From positions 525,824-589,823 of the forward strand of contig NZ_FMZH01000003.1 in the NCBI RefSeq assembly GCF_900101435.1: 64,000 bases of DNA, written 5' to 3'. The position numbers were made by a program, and so were the translations under genes. Source of the DNA: Pedobacter soli. GTDB taxonomy: Bacteria > Bacteroidota > Bacteroidia > Sphingobacteriales > Sphingobacteriaceae. Positions 18,310 to 27,908 of the stretch are shown one piece after another. The notes beneath the pieces were generated by a model. The model ran no database searches. It was not told the DNA's origin and worked only from the letters and a program-made list of their open reading frames with translations. Position 1 is the first letter of the stretch. Every line of letters begins with the position of its first letter.

Positions 18310-18720
18310 ATGATTTACATAACGAGAAAAGCATCATTTAACGCAGCGCATAAGCTGGCCCGAACCGATTGGGATGATGATAAAAATAGTGAGGTTTATG
18401 GCAAATGCGCCAATCCAAACTGGCACGGCCATAACTATTGGTTATATGTTACCGTTAAAGGCGAAGTTAACCCCGAAACTGGTTTCCTTGTCGACCTGAA
18501 ATGGTTAAAAGATGTAATGAATAATTATGTTGTAGATAAGGTAGATCATAAAAATTTAAACCTCGATGTCGATTTTATGAAAGGCAAACTGGCCTCGACC
18601 GAAAATCTGGCTATCGAAATCTGGAAACAGTTGTGGGCACCAATTGCAGAAAGTGGTGCAATTTTACATTGCGTAAAAATCTACGAAACTGAAAACAATT
18701 ATGTTGAATATTTTGGCTAA
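18310..18720 (+). CDS. queD: 6-carboxytetrahydropterin synthase / PTPS family (QueD-like)
   Basis: A 136-residue enzyme of the 6-pyruvoyl-tetrahydropterin synthase family. The zinc ligands are the His residues in FNAAHKL and NWHGHNYW, the catalytic Cys is in GKCANPNW, and VDHKNLNLDV and the C-terminal YETENNYVEYFG are conserved. QueD makes 6-carboxy-tetrahydropterin from the GTP cyclohydrolase product on the way to queuosine. The neighbouring folE, 12 bases downstream, supplies its substrate, so the two form a pterin/deazapurine unit. A biopterin-type role is a weaker alternative. Confidence 0.9.
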   Translation: MIYITRKASFNAAHKLARTDWDDDKNSEVYGKCANPNWHGHNYWLYVTVKGEVNPETGFLVDLKWLKDVMNNYVVDKVDHKNLNLDVDFMKGKLASTENLAIEIWKQLWAPIAESGAILHCVKIYETENNYVEYFG

Positions 18721-18732
18721 AAACCTACATTA

Positions 18733-19368
18733 ATGAGCGATAAAGACGTATTAAAAGGCGAGTCGATAGATGGGTATGTAAAAATAGACCGTTATAACGA
18801 CGATAAAATAGAAGCCGTAGCTACACACTACAAAGATATTTTAGGGCAATTGGGCGAAAATCCTGAGCGCGAAGGTTTATTAAAAACTCCTGAGCGTGTG
18901 GCCAAAGCATTGCAATATTTAACACATGGCTACGATTTAAAACCTGATGAAATTTTAAGATCGGCTATGTTTGAAGAAGACTATAGCCAAATGGTTGTAG
19001 TTAAAGATATTGAAGTATATTCGATGTGCGAACACCACATGTTGCCGTTTTTTGGTAAGGCTCATATTGCCTATATCCCGAACGGACATATTGTAGGTTT
19101 AAGCAAAATTCCACGTGTGGTTGATGCTTTTGCGCGTCGTTTGCAGGTACAGGAGCGTTTAACCAACGAAATCAGGGATTGTATTCAAAATACCTTAAGC
19201 CCAATGGGAGTTGCGGTAGTAATGGAATGCAGGCACTTATGTATGGCTATGCGCGGGGTACAAAAACAGAATTCGGTAACCACAACCTCGGCCTTTACCG
19301 GTACCTTTTTAAGTAACGATAAAACAAGAGCAGAGTTTTTAAGGTTAATTACGGCAAGTTTAGATTAA
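18733..19368 (+). CDS. folE: GTP cyclohydrolase I
   Basis: A 211-residue type I enzyme converting GTP to dihydroneopterin triphosphate. Zinc ligands lie in [20 protein letters not shown] and [13 protein letters not shown]. Other signatures are [15 protein letters not shown] and the C-terminal [13 protein letters not shown]. Length and motifs are normal. It is preceded closely by queD, so it feeds folate synthesis, queuosine or both. Confidence 0.97.
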   Translation: MSDKDVLKGESIDGYVKIDRYNDDKIEAVATHYKDILGQLGENPEREGLLKTPERVAKALQYLTHGYDLKPDEILRSAMFEEDYSQMVVVKDIEVYSMCEHHMLPFFGKAHIAYIPNGHIVGLSKIPRVVDAFARRLQVQERLTNEIRDCIQNTLSPMGVAVVMECRHLCMAMRGVQKQNSVTTTSAFTGTFLSNDKTRAEFLRLITASLD

Positions 19369-19450
19369 CCCCCTTCCCCCTTGAGGGGGCAGGATTTAAT
19401 AGTAATAATTTTAACTAAATATTTAATTTCCCCTATAGGGGATTAAGGGG
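19369..19450. repeat. C/G-run palindromic intergenic element between folE and fabD
   Basis: Two hairpin-forming blocks, CCCCCTTGAGGGGGC and CCCCTATAGGGG, flank an A/T-rich core, with further CCCCC/GGGG runs on either side. Elements with this CCCCCTTGAGGGGG / CCCCTATAGGGG style recur between genes in many Bacteroidota. It reaches to within two bases of the fabD start. Confidence 0.65.
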
Positions 19451-19451
19451 T

Positions 19452-20333
19452 ATGAAAGCATATATTTTTCCCGGACAGGGCGCACAGTTTGTAGGTATGG
19501 GTAAAGACCTTTACGAAAACCCGGAAGCTGCAGCATTATTTGAAAAAGCTAACGAAATTATTGGTTTCCGCATTAGCGATATCATGTTTAGCGGAACTGA
19601 TGAAGAATTGAAACAAACTAAGGTAACGCAGCCTGCAATCTTTTTGCATTCGGTGATTTTAGCTAAAGTTTTAGGAGCCGATTTTAAACCCGATATGGTT
19701 GCTGGGCACTCTTTAGGCGAATTTTCGGCTTTAGTAGCAGCAAATGCATTAAGTTTCGAAGATGGCTTGAAATTGGTTATTGCACGTGCAAATGCCATGC
19801 AGAAAGCCTGCGAAGCACAACCATCAACCATGGCTGCTATTTTAGGTTTGGCTGATGAGGTTGTAGAGCAAATCTGCGCAGATATTGATGCTGTTGTAGT
19901 GCCGGCAAATTATAACTGCCCGGGGCAATTGGTAATCTCTGGTAGTATTGAGGGTATTGATCTGGCTTGTGCCAAATTAACTGAGGCCGGAGCAAAAAGG
20001 GCATTGAAATTAAACGTAGGTGGTGCTTTCCACTCGCCATTAATGGAACCTGCAAAGATTGAATTACAGGCAGCTATTGAAGCGACTAACATTGCTGCAC
20101 CGGTTTGCCCGGTTTATCAAAATGTTGATGCAAAGCCTTACACTGACCCTGCAGAAATAAAAGCCAATTTAATTAAACAATTAACCGGTGCTGTACGTTG
20201 GACACAGACGGTAGGCAATATGCTTGCCGATGGGGCAACCGAATTTGTTGAGGTTGGTCCGGGCAATGTATTGCAGGGATTGGTTAAAAAAGTAAGTCGT
20301 GAAGTACAAACCAGTAGTGCTGTAATCGCTTAA
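19452..20333 (+). CDS. fabD: Malonyl-CoA:ACP transacylase
   Basis: A 293-residue enzyme that loads malonate onto acyl carrier protein for fatty acid synthesis. Motifs are FPGQGAQFVGMGKDLYE at the start, the nucleophile Ser in AGHSLGEFSALVAA, the Arg of VIARANAMQKAC, and the His of GGAFHSPLM. The length is normal. It ends in a good terminator and is separated from folE by a palindromic element. Confidence 0.96.
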   Translation: MKAYIFPGQGAQFVGMGKDLYENPEAAALFEKANEIIGFRISDIMFSGTDEELKQTKVTQPAIFLHSVILAKVLGADFKPDMVAGHSLGEFSALVAANALSFEDGLKLVIARANAMQKACEAQPSTMAAILGLADEVVEQICADIDAVVVPANYNCPGQLVISGSIEGIDLACAKLTEAGAKRALKLNVGGAFHSPLMEPAKIELQAAIEATNIAAPVCPVYQNVDAKPYTDPAEIKANLIKQLTGAVRWTQTVGNMLADGATEFVEVGPGNVLQGLVKKVSREVQTSSAVIA

Positions 20334-20359
20334 TTTTATTTCCTTAAATATAATACCAG

Positions 20360-20394
20360 CGCCATAAACCAAAGTTTATGGCGTTGTTTTTTAC
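20360..20394 (+). terminator. Rho-independent terminator of fabD
   Basis: A 10-bp perfect stem (CGCCATAAAC / GTTTATGGCG) with a CAAA loop, then a T-rich tail, about 27 bases past the fabD stop. Confidence 0.88.
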
Positions 20395-20420
20395 CAATAT
20401 TTAAATATCTTTATCCGTAG

Positions 20421-23400
20421 ATGAAACTAAGCTTTGGTGTAAAAATAAGATTTCTATTGCTTGTTTTGGGCTGTTGTCTCATAGCAACTTCCATTTCTTT
20501 AAGCCGTTTTACCACCAAAAGCGAATTGCTTGATCATGATGCCAACGAGATCCAGCAAAACCTCTTGGCTAAAGAAAGATCTGTTGAAAGTTTTTTAGCC
20601 AATAAGAAAGAGGTTGCTAAAGCCAAACAATTTCATCTAAATCCGCAAGATGCCACCAATTTTATCGAAACCTATCGCAAGCAAAATGGCATTAATTTAT
20701 TTACCTATCAAAATGATGAGCTTAAATTCTGGAGCACCTATAAAGTTTCAGAAATAGATCCCTCTGCTATAAAAGAAGGAAGTTCGGTGCTGTTCTTTTC
20801 AAACGGATGGTACGAAGTGATTAAAAGTGTACAGGGTAATTTTAGTTTTATTTTTCTCATCTCCATTCAGTCCCAGTATCCTTTTAAAGAAACGCAGTAT
20901 TTTAAAAACGATATAGACCCGCTGTTATCCAAAACCAGGATTTTAACCTTTGCTTCTTTTACCGATAAAGATGTTTACACGATAAAGAGTCTCGATAATA
21001 AATTTCTATTCGGTCTAAAGGTTAAACCCGGCTATGCCGATACCTATTTCTCCGGCATTCAGCTTTGGCTTTTTGTGGCTGGAATGCTGTGTATCTGCAT
21101 GTTTTTTAATTCGCTATGCTCGTTTATTGCAAGGCGCGGACATATTGCCTGGGGTACTTTTTTATTGCTGTTTTTCTTTCTGGCCTTTCGCTTAACTGAT
21201 CTATACTTCGGCTGGTTTAACCACCGCTTTACATTGGATCTTTTTGATCCTAAAATTTATGCCGATAGCTTTTTAATGCCCTCACTTGGCGATTTTTTAC
21301 TCAACGTAATCGCCATTACCTGGTTGCTTTTGTTTATGTACAATCACAAAGCACAATACCAGTTTCCGGGATGGATTAAGCGAAATAAATTTGTCGGTTT
21401 GTTTATTCAGGCAGCCTTAATGGTGTTTATTGGTAAGATTGTTTGGGATACAGACGATATCTTTTTCGGGCTGATCTTTAACTCCCGCATTAACTTCGAT
21501 ATTGTAAATATTTTAAAACTTAGCGGTACCAGCTGGGTGGGGATTGTAATTTTGTGCCTCGCCTGGTTCCAGATTTACCTCATTACCGTAATTTCGGCAA
21601 CGGTAAGCAGCCAGTTAAACGTTACCAACAGAGAAAGGATTATTATTTTTCTGATCGGGTTTACAGGCGTGTTTATTTATAAGCTGTTTGTTGATTTCAA
21701 TGCTTTTTTCATCGTTTTTGCCCTCGTTTTGTTTATCGTAGCCAGAGCGGTGTATTTAAAGGAAAGTAATTTTTCAATTGGCATGTTTGCCATTGTTTTT
21801 TTCTGCCTGGCTTTTAATACCTCTATTAAATACACCCGTTTTAAAGACATTAAAGAGCGGAACCTGCGCGAACCGATGGCGCGGAAAATACAATCGTCAG
21901 AAGATCTGAATGCCATTTTAGCCTTGGGCACACTGGGCAATGATATTGCTAAAGACGATTTTCTGGCCCGGTATTTTAATCAAAATAAAACGGCCAATTA
22001 CGCCGTACTTAAAAATCACCTTAAAGATTATCTCGATGGTTATTTAAGTCGCTATGATTCGCAAATTTATCCGTACGACAGGTTAGGTACGGCAATGGGC
22101 AATGCCGATAGTCCGCCAATTGATAAATATAAAAATCTGGTTGAAGCCGGTTCGGTAAAAATCGATGGTTCCAACTTCTTTTATCAGGTAAATAATACTT
22201 TTGGCTATCAGGATTATTTCGGAATTATTTCGGTAGTTGATAATGGGAATTTACTCGGTACCCTCATTATCGAGCTCCGGTCCAAGCCTTACAATTACAA
22301 TAACAGGCTACCTGATCTTTTGGGCGATCAAAAGCAGGCAAAAGACGAAGATTTCAGGGGTTATTCTATTGCCTTTTACAGCAATGATAAACTGCTTAAC
22401 CAATCTGGTAATTATACTTTTCCTTTAGATGGCAGCGTGTTTAAAGGGAAAAAGGATGATTTTGTTACGCTCAGCGATGATAGCCTGCACTATAGCCACC
22501 TTATTTATAAGCCTTCGGCGAGTAAAATGGTAATCATCAGTAAAGCCAAGGTAGATTATGTAGAGCGGTTAGCCGCATTATCTTTCTTTTTTCTGGTATT
22601 TATTATCTTCTCTTTACTGCTTTACGGCTTAATATGGCTGATTAAAAACCTCGATGACGATAAGGTTGGCTGGTTTAGCATTAATCGCTCGTTAATGATC
22701 AATGCCAATAAAATTTTGTATAAAACGCGTATTCAGGTGGTAATTGTGCTCTCGGTAGTGGCCACCTTAGTAATTGTAGGCTGGGTAACCTATTACTACA
22801 TGGATAAAGAATACCGCGGCCAGCAGGATGCCATATTGAAAGATAAGATCAGGAAAGTGCAGCAGAATTTCGAAAAGCAGGTTTTTAGCAATGGAATGAT
22901 TTCGAACGATGAGAATGCTGCTGCGGATTTTAACAATTTCGCCGATATAAACAATGCCGACTTGAACTTATATGATTTGAGTGGTAACCTCACCATGACC
23001 ACCTATCCGAAGCTGTATAGCTATAAAATTATTGGACGGAAAATGGGACCACTGGCTTATATTGCTTTAAATGGCCTGCGCCGCTCGGAATTTATCAATC
23101 TCGACGAGAAAATAGGGAATTTAACTTACGCAGCGGCTTATGCTCCGGTTAGGAATGCGCAAAATAAAACAATAGCTTATTTAGGTTTGCCCAATTATTC
23201 AAACGAAGAAGAATATAGCGATAAAATAGCCCTTTTTGTAAGTAACCTGATCAATATTTATGCGCTTGTTTTCGTTGCTATCGGGGTATTGGCCATCTTT
23301 TTGGCCAACCAGATTACAAGTCCTTTAACCTTTATTCAGGAAAGTATCAGCAGAACAAAAATAGGGCAACGTAACGAGCCGATTGTATGGCGCCGGCACG

Positions 23401-24152
23401 ATGAAATTGGGTCGTTAATTAAAGAATACAACAGCATGATTGCGGCTTTGGAGGATAGTGCCCTTAAGCTGGCCCGTTCTGAGCGCGAAAGTGCCTGGCG
23501 CGAAATGGCCAAACAGGTAGCACACGAAATCAAAAATCCGTTAACCCCGCTCAAATTGGGGGTGCAGTTACTCGAAAAATCGTGGAAGGAAAAAGATCCG
23601 AACTTTGAACTGAAGTTTAATAAATTCAGCAAATCGTTTATCGAACAGATTGATAGTCTTTCAAAAATCGCTTCAGAATTCTCGAATTTTGCCAAAATGC
23701 CCGATACGAATTTAGAACGGCTGTTGCTGCTACCCATTATTGAACAGGCCAGAGAAGTGTTTAAAAGCACCGAAAACGTAACCATCGATGTGATAAACAA
23801 AAGCGACCGCGAGATTGAAATCATGGCCGATCACGATCAGTTGCTCCGCACTTTTAATAACCTGCTTAAAAATGCCATTGAGGCTATTGACGAAGATACT
23901 TTGTGCTGTATAACCATTGTTGTGTATATGGATGCAAAAAATGCCTATATCGAAATAAAAGATAACGGAAAGGGTATACCTCCATCTTTACAGGATAAGA
24001 TCTTTGTGCCCAACTTTACCACAAAATCATCGGGTACAGGCTTAGGGCTGGCTTTTGTTAAACAGGCCGTAGAAAACGCGGGTGGTACGGTTAAATTTAC
24101 TTCGGTAAGCGGTCTTGGAACTACGTTTTATCTGAATTTCCCTTTGGCTTAG
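20421..24152 (+). CDS. Very large NtrY-like sensor histidine kinase
   Basis: A 1243-residue membrane kinase. After a first membrane segment (about residues 9-27) and an extracytoplasmic region come eight or so hydrophobic segments between about 210 and 480. A second extracytoplasmic domain lies at about 490-710, followed by two more membrane segments, a further sensor region and a last membrane helix. The cytoplasmic part has HAMP (NQITSPLTFIQESI), an NtrY-type H-box AKQVAHEIKNPLTPLKLG with the His near residue 1035, and an ATPase domain (NLLKNAIEAI, DNGKGIP, GTGLGLAFV). No response regulator is adjacent, so its partner is unknown. The multi-spanning input region may sense a membrane or envelope signal. 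Confidence 0.9.
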   Translation: MKLSFGVKIRFLLLVLGCCLIATSISLSRFTTKSELLDHDANEIQQNLLAKERSVESFLANKKEVAKAKQFHLNPQDATNFIETYRKQNGINLFTYQNDELKFWSTYKVSEIDPSAIKEGSSVLFFSNGWYEVIKSVQGNFSFIFLISIQSQYPFKETQYFKNDIDPLLSKTRILTFASFTDKDVYTIKSLDNKFLFGLKVKPGYADTYFSGIQLWLFVAGMLCICMFFNSLCSFIARRGHIAWGTFLLLFFFLAFRLTDLYFGWFNHRFTLDLFDPKIYADSFLMPSLGDFLLNVIAITWLLLFMYNHKAQYQFPGWIKRNKFVGLFIQAALMVFIGKIVWDTDDIFFGLIFNSRINFDIVNILKLSGTSWVGIVILCLAWFQIYLITVISATVSSQLNVTNRERIIIFLIGFTGVFIYKLFVDFNAFFIVFALVLFIVARAVYLKESNFSIGMFAIVFFCLAFNTSIKYTRFKDIKERNLREPMARKIQSSEDLNAILALGTLGNDIAKDDFLARYFNQNKTANYAVLKNHLKDYLDGYLSRYDSQIYPYDRLGTAMGNADSPPIDKYKNLVEAGSVKIDGSNFFYQVNNTFGYQDYFGIISVVDNGNLLGTLIIELRSKPYNYNNRLPDLLGDQKQAKDEDFRGYSIAFYSNDKLLNQSGNYTFPLDGSVFKGKKDDFVTLSDDSLHYSHLIYKPSASKMVIISKAKVDYVERLAALSFFFLVFIIFSLLLYGLIWLIKNLDDDKVGWFSINRSLMINANKILYKTRIQVVIVLSVVATLVIVGWVTYYYMDKEYRGQQDAILKDKIRKVQQNFEKQVFSNGMISNDENAAADFNNFADINNADLNLYDLSGNLTMTTYPKLYSYKIIGRKMGPLAYIALNGLRRSEFINLDEKIGNLTYAAAYAPVRNAQNKTIAYLGLPNYSNEEEYSDKIALFVSNLINIYALVFVAIGVLAIFLANQITSPLTFIQESISRTKIGQRNEPIVWRRHDEIGSLIKEYNSMIAALEDSALKLARSERESAWREMAKQVAHEIKNPLTPLKLGVQLLEKSWKEKDPNFELKFNKFSKSFIEQIDSLSKIASEFSNFAKMPDTNLERLLLLPIIEQAREVFKSTENVTIDVINKSDREIEIMADHDQLLRTFNNLLKNAIEAIDEDTLCCITIVVYMDAKNAYIEIKDNGKGIPPSLQDKIFVPNFTTKSSGTGLGLAFVKQAVENAGGTVKFTSVSGLGTTFYLNFPLA

Positions 24153-24183
24153 CTAAGTATGAGAAAGAAGCGTTAATGTGATT

Positions 24184-25086
24184 TTACCGAAGTTCTACCT
24201 GGGCTTTCCCCATGGTATTGCCATCAGCATATAAGATTACGGTATAAATACCTTTTATAAAGGGCTTTGGGTTTGCCCAGTCGATAACATAGGTGCTGTC
24301 ATCGTTATTGTAATTGATAAAAATAGAGTGGCTGTACTGCATGTCCTGTCCGTCGGCTTCGAAGTGGTTGCCTTCATCAGCCAATAGGTTTCCTGCCGGA
24401 TCAAATACCCTGAGGTAAATGTTATGATGCCCTTTTTCGGCCAGTTGGTTTGGGATAATGGTAAAGCGTACGCTTAATTTTTCGGCTGTAGACGATCTGG
24501 TTACTTCTACTTTTTTTCCGCTCGATTTAGTTCTGAAGGCTATAATTTCGGCCGATTGAAGCTTTAGCACAGCAGCAGTTTTAACTTTTGCATTGAGGTT
24601 GCTGTTCTCACTTTCGAGGTTCGACGCTTTGTTGCTGATGTTTCTTAAGGTATTCTCCAGGCTATCGCGGCTGTTCTTTAAAAGGATATTGTCTTTTTGC
24701 AGCTGGATAATCTGATCGCTGTAATTCTTAACAAAGGTTTTCAACTCATTAATCTGCGCATTTGCCTTATCGAGCTCAACCTGGGTAATCTGGTTTTTCT
24801 CCAGGGCCAGTTTAAGTGCATCGATTTTTTTGCGCGCGTCTTTCTGTTCTTCAACCAGCTTTTCGTTTAAATCTAAATTAAGCGCATTAACCTTATCTAA
24901 CTCCACTTCAATTTTTTCGACCTCAAGCCGCAGTTTGTCCTTCTCCGTACTTACGGTAACAAACCTTTCGCTCTGCTTTCGGTCTTTAAGAAACAAATAA
25001 GCATTTGTACCAATTAAAGCCGCTATAACAATTACCAGAAAGTAAATTTTGTTCCTATCACCTTTATTAACTTTTTGTGATTCCAT
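24184..25086 (-). CDS. Membrane-anchored coiled-coil protein of unknown function
   Basis: A 300-residue protein with one N-terminal membrane helix (about residues 13-32, KIYFLVIVIAALIGTNAYLF), a long heptad-like coiled coil from about 40 to 160, and a C-terminal beta domain (about 175-300). The last contains AEKLSVRFTIIPNQLAEKGH and PKPFIKGIYTVILYADG. The orientation suggests the coiled coil and end domain lie outside the cytoplasmic membrane. No known family is recognised. It is convergent with the large kinase, with a 31-base gap. Confidence 0.75.
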   Translation of the reverse strand: MESQKVNKGDRNKIYFLVIVIAALIGTNAYLFLKDRKQSERFVTVSTEKDKLRLEVEKIEVELDKVNALNLDLNEKLVEEQKDARKKIDALKLALEKNQITQVELDKANAQINELKTFVKNYSDQIIQLQKDNILLKNSRDSLENTLRNISNKASNLESENSNLNAKVKTAAVLKLQSAEIIAFRTKSSGKKVEVTRSSTAEKLSVRFTIIPNQLAEKGHHNIYLRVFDPAGNLLADEGNHFEADGQDMQYSHSIFINYNNDDSTYVIDWANPKPFIKGIYTVILYADGNTMGKAQVELR

Positions 25087-25295
25087 TTTTAATAACGCTG
25101 TATCTTCTATAAATTAATATACTTTTGTTCTCCATAGGTAAATGGGGGGGTACACAATTAATTTTTAGGAGGCGCAAATTAAAATTTTTAATAAACTTAT
25201 AAGAGTTTTTAAAAAAAATCGTTTACTTGCTAATGTTCATTTGTACTCAAATCAACACAAACACACAACCTGAATAAAAAAATAAGATAGAAATA

Positions 25296-26840
25296 ATGCT
25301 TAAAAACTTCCTATACGCACTTTTATCCTTAACTGTATTACCATATATATTAAATGCACAACCATTATCAAAAATTGCACCAAAAAGGGAGTTTAGGGGA
25401 GTGTGGGTGGCAACCGTTACCAATATAGACTGGCCTTCCAAGCCTGGTCTCACTGTCGATCAGCAAAAACAGGAACTTATCGGTATTCTTGAACGCCATA
25501 AAAGTCAGGGCATGAATGCCATTATTTTGCAGGTAAGGCCGGCTGCCGATGCTTTTTACGCAAAATCGAGAGAACCCTGGAGCCAATGGTTAATGGGTAA
25601 ACAAGGTCTGGCACCAGCTGCTGGTTACGATCCCCTGGCTTTTGCCATTAAAGAAGCGCATTTTAGAGGGATGGAATTACATGCCTGGTTTAACCCTTAC
25701 CGGGCCAGCATGAGTAGTACTGCGGTGTTGAGCGAAAACCATGCTTATCGCCAGCATCCCGATTGGTTTTTTACTTATGGTGGTAAAAAACAATTCGATC
25801 CGGGTATTCCGGAAGTTAGGGAATATATTGTGCAGGTAATTCTGGATGTTGTAAAAGGCTACGATATCGACGGCATCCATTTCGACGATTATTTTTATCC
25901 CTACAAGGTAGAAGGCCAAACCATTAACGATGGCAATACTTTTTATAAATACCCCAACAATTTCTCTGATATTAAAGACTGGAGACGGAATAATGTCGAT
26001 TTGCTGATTAAACAGCTTGATGATAGTATTCACCACTATAAAAAGTGGGTTAAATTCGGAATCAGCCCCTTCGGGATCTGGAAAAATAAAAATGAAGACC
26101 CTGAAGGTTCTGCAACCAGTGGTTTATCTAATTATGCCGAACTTTTTGCCGATAGCCGTAAATGGGTAAAAGAAGGTTGGGTAGATTACATTAACCCCCA
26201 GATTTATTTTACGTTTACCAGAAGGGTTGCGCCTTATGGTGTTTTGGTTGATTGGTGGAGCAATAATACTTACGGCAGGCATGTTTATATTGGTCAGGGC
26301 GCTTATCTGGTCAACTCGAGGGCAGAGGCTGCCTGGAGGAACATGAGCGAAATTCCTAACCAGATCAGATATCTGAGAGATAACAACCGGATTCAGGGAA
26401 GCGTTTTCTTCAGCTCAAAATCTTTGAGTACGGTAGCAAAAGCAGTTGGCGATTCGCTAAAAAACGATTTTTATAAGTACCCGGCTTTGCCACCACAAAT
26501 GCCATGGCTGGATGAAGTACCGCCAAACGAACCACAGGCTTTAACTGCCGATGCCATGAAAGACGGGGTGCACCTGAAATGGCAACTTCCGCTGAAAGCC
26601 AAAGATGGAGAAACCGCTTCGGGTTTTGTAGTCTACCGCTTTAACGAGGGCGAGAAAATTTCGGTCCTTGATCCTAAAAACATTGTCAAAATAAGTTTCG
26701 AAGATTACCTATCCTTTATTGATACAAGCGTAGAAAGCGGCAAGCGCTATAGCTATCTGGTAACCGCCTTAGACCGCTTAAAAAATGAAAGTGAGCCTAG
26801 CGGCCCTGTTGGTGTAGAAGTGCCGCTGGCGAAAGAATAA
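25296..26840 (+). CDS. GHL10/DUF187 glycosidase-like protein (DigH-like) with Fn3 tail
   Basis: A 514-residue exported protein: signal peptide ending near LNAQPLSK, then a TIM-barrel of the PF02638/GHL10 family. Typical segments are EFRGVWVATVTNIDWPSKPG, MNAIILQVRPAADAFY, ELHAWFNPYRA, and DGIHFDDYFYPY with likely catalytic acids. A fibronectin type III-like domain fills about residues 410-510. The E. coli member DigH (YddW) cleaves stem-free peptidoglycan glycans, which would fit the neighbouring amino-sugar genes; the role here is inferred. It ends three bases before the convergent LacI gene. Confidence 0.85.
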   Translation: MLKNFLYALLSLTVLPYILNAQPLSKIAPKREFRGVWVATVTNIDWPSKPGLTVDQQKQELIGILERHKSQGMNAIILQVRPAADAFYAKSREPWSQWLMGKQGLAPAAGYDPLAFAIKEAHFRGMELHAWFNPYRASMSSTAVLSENHAYRQHPDWFFTYGGKKQFDPGIPEVREYIVQVILDVVKGYDIDGIHFDDYFYPYKVEGQTINDGNTFYKYPNNFSDIKDWRRNNVDLLIKQLDDSIHHYKKWVKFGISPFGIWKNKNEDPEGSATSGLSNYAELFADSRKWVKEGWVDYINPQIYFTFTRRVAPYGVLVDWWSNNTYGRHVYIGQGAYLVNSRAEAAWRNMSEIPNQIRYLRDNNRIQGSVFFSSKSLSTVAKAVGDSLKNDFYKYPALPPQMPWLDEVPPNEPQALTADAMKDGVHLKWQLPLKAKDGETASGFVVYRFNEGEKISVLDPKNIVKISFEDYLSFIDTSVESGKRYSYLVTALDRLKNESEPSGPVGVEVPLAKE

Positions 26841-26843
26841 GGG

Positions 26844-27866
26844 CTAAAGAGCCTTTTTATTGGTCGATTCTCTTTCTACAACAGTGGGGTCGAGCACAAT
26901 ATGTTCCATACCGGAGTAAGGATTTTGCTGGTTAATCATTTTCAGAAACATCTTAGCACATGCTTTGCCAATTTGTGGCGCATGTTGATCGATGGTGGAT
27001 AGATTAGGGGTGATGTAGGCTGAAAAAGCTTCATTGGCAAAGCCAATTACGCCAATTTCGGGCGGTGTTTCGTCAATTTCTTTGAGCTTTTTAATAACCC
27101 CTACAGCTGTAAAATCATCGCCGGCAATAATGGCGTCGGGTTTATTGCGGCCGCGCATCAGTTTACCAGCCCCGAAACGGCCATCTTTGATAGACAGGCC
27201 CCCAAAAATGATGTGTTCTTCTATTAATGGTAGACCATTGTCTGCAAGTGCCGCTTTGTAGCCTTCCAAACGATCGTTGAAAATCTTGATCTGGTGTACG
27301 GTGGTTACAAAAGCTATTTTTCTGTAGCCACTATCAATTAAATGTTGCGTGGCAATATAACCTGCCCTAAAATCATCGAGGGTAATGGTGGGCACCTTTA
27401 AATCTGCATTTACCCTATCGAATAAAATTAAGGGCTTATTTTGTTTCACAATTTCTGCAAAGTGGCTTACATCTTGTGTTTCCAGCGATAGGGAAGCCAT
27501 AATTCCATCAACCTGTGCTTCTAGTAAAGTTTTTACACCATTTATTTCATTCTCTACAGATTCGTTAGACTGATAGATAATTACGCGGTATCCGCTATCT
27601 TTTAAGCCATCTTCTATGCAATGGATAATGGAAGCAAAAAAATGGGCCTGTACACTTGGAACAATAACCCCGATAATGTGTGTTTTGCCCGATTTTAATG
27701 CCGATGCGAGCTTGTTTGGGCTATAGTTTAATTTCCTGGCCATATCAACCACTGCTTTTCTTGTGGTATCGCTTATGGCCGGAAAGCCACTCAATGCCCT
27801 CGAAACGGTAGATACCGTAACATTCAACTCCTTTGCAATGTCGTATATGGTGGTTTTCTTTTTCAA
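26844..27866 (-). CDS. LacI-family transcriptional regulator
   Basis: A 340-residue regulator: HTH (TTIYDIAKELNVTVSTVSRA, then LSGFPAISDTTRKAVVD) and hinge helix NKLASALKSG, then a periplasmic-binding-like ligand domain (IGVIVPSVQAHFFASII, GFANEAFSAYITPNLSTID). The start appears to be TTG at 27866: there is no in-frame ATG before the HTH, and translation from TTG gives the family-typical MKKKTTIYDIA. It lies downstream of the NagX-like and nagB genes on the same strand, so it likely controls amino-sugar use. Confidence 0.92.
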   Translation of the reverse strand: MKKKTTIYDIAKELNVTVSTVSRALSGFPAISDTTRKAVVDMARKLNYSPNKLASALKSGKTHIIGVIVPSVQAHFFASIIHCIEDGLKDSGYRVIIYQSNESVENEINGVKTLLEAQVDGIMASLSLETQDVSHFAEIVKQNKPLILFDRVNADLKVPTITLDDFRAGYIATQHLIDSGYRKIAFVTTVHQIKIFNDRLEGYKAALADNGLPLIEEHIIFGGLSIKDGRFGAGKLMRGRNKPDAIIAGDDFTAVGVIKKLKEIDETPPEIGVIGFANEAFSAYITPNLSTIDQHAPQIGKACAKMFLKMINQQNPYSGMEHIVLDPTVVERESTNKKAL

Positions 27867-27908
27867 ATTTTTGATGGGAGGTCGATTTAATAATAGGTTA
27901 TAAAAATA

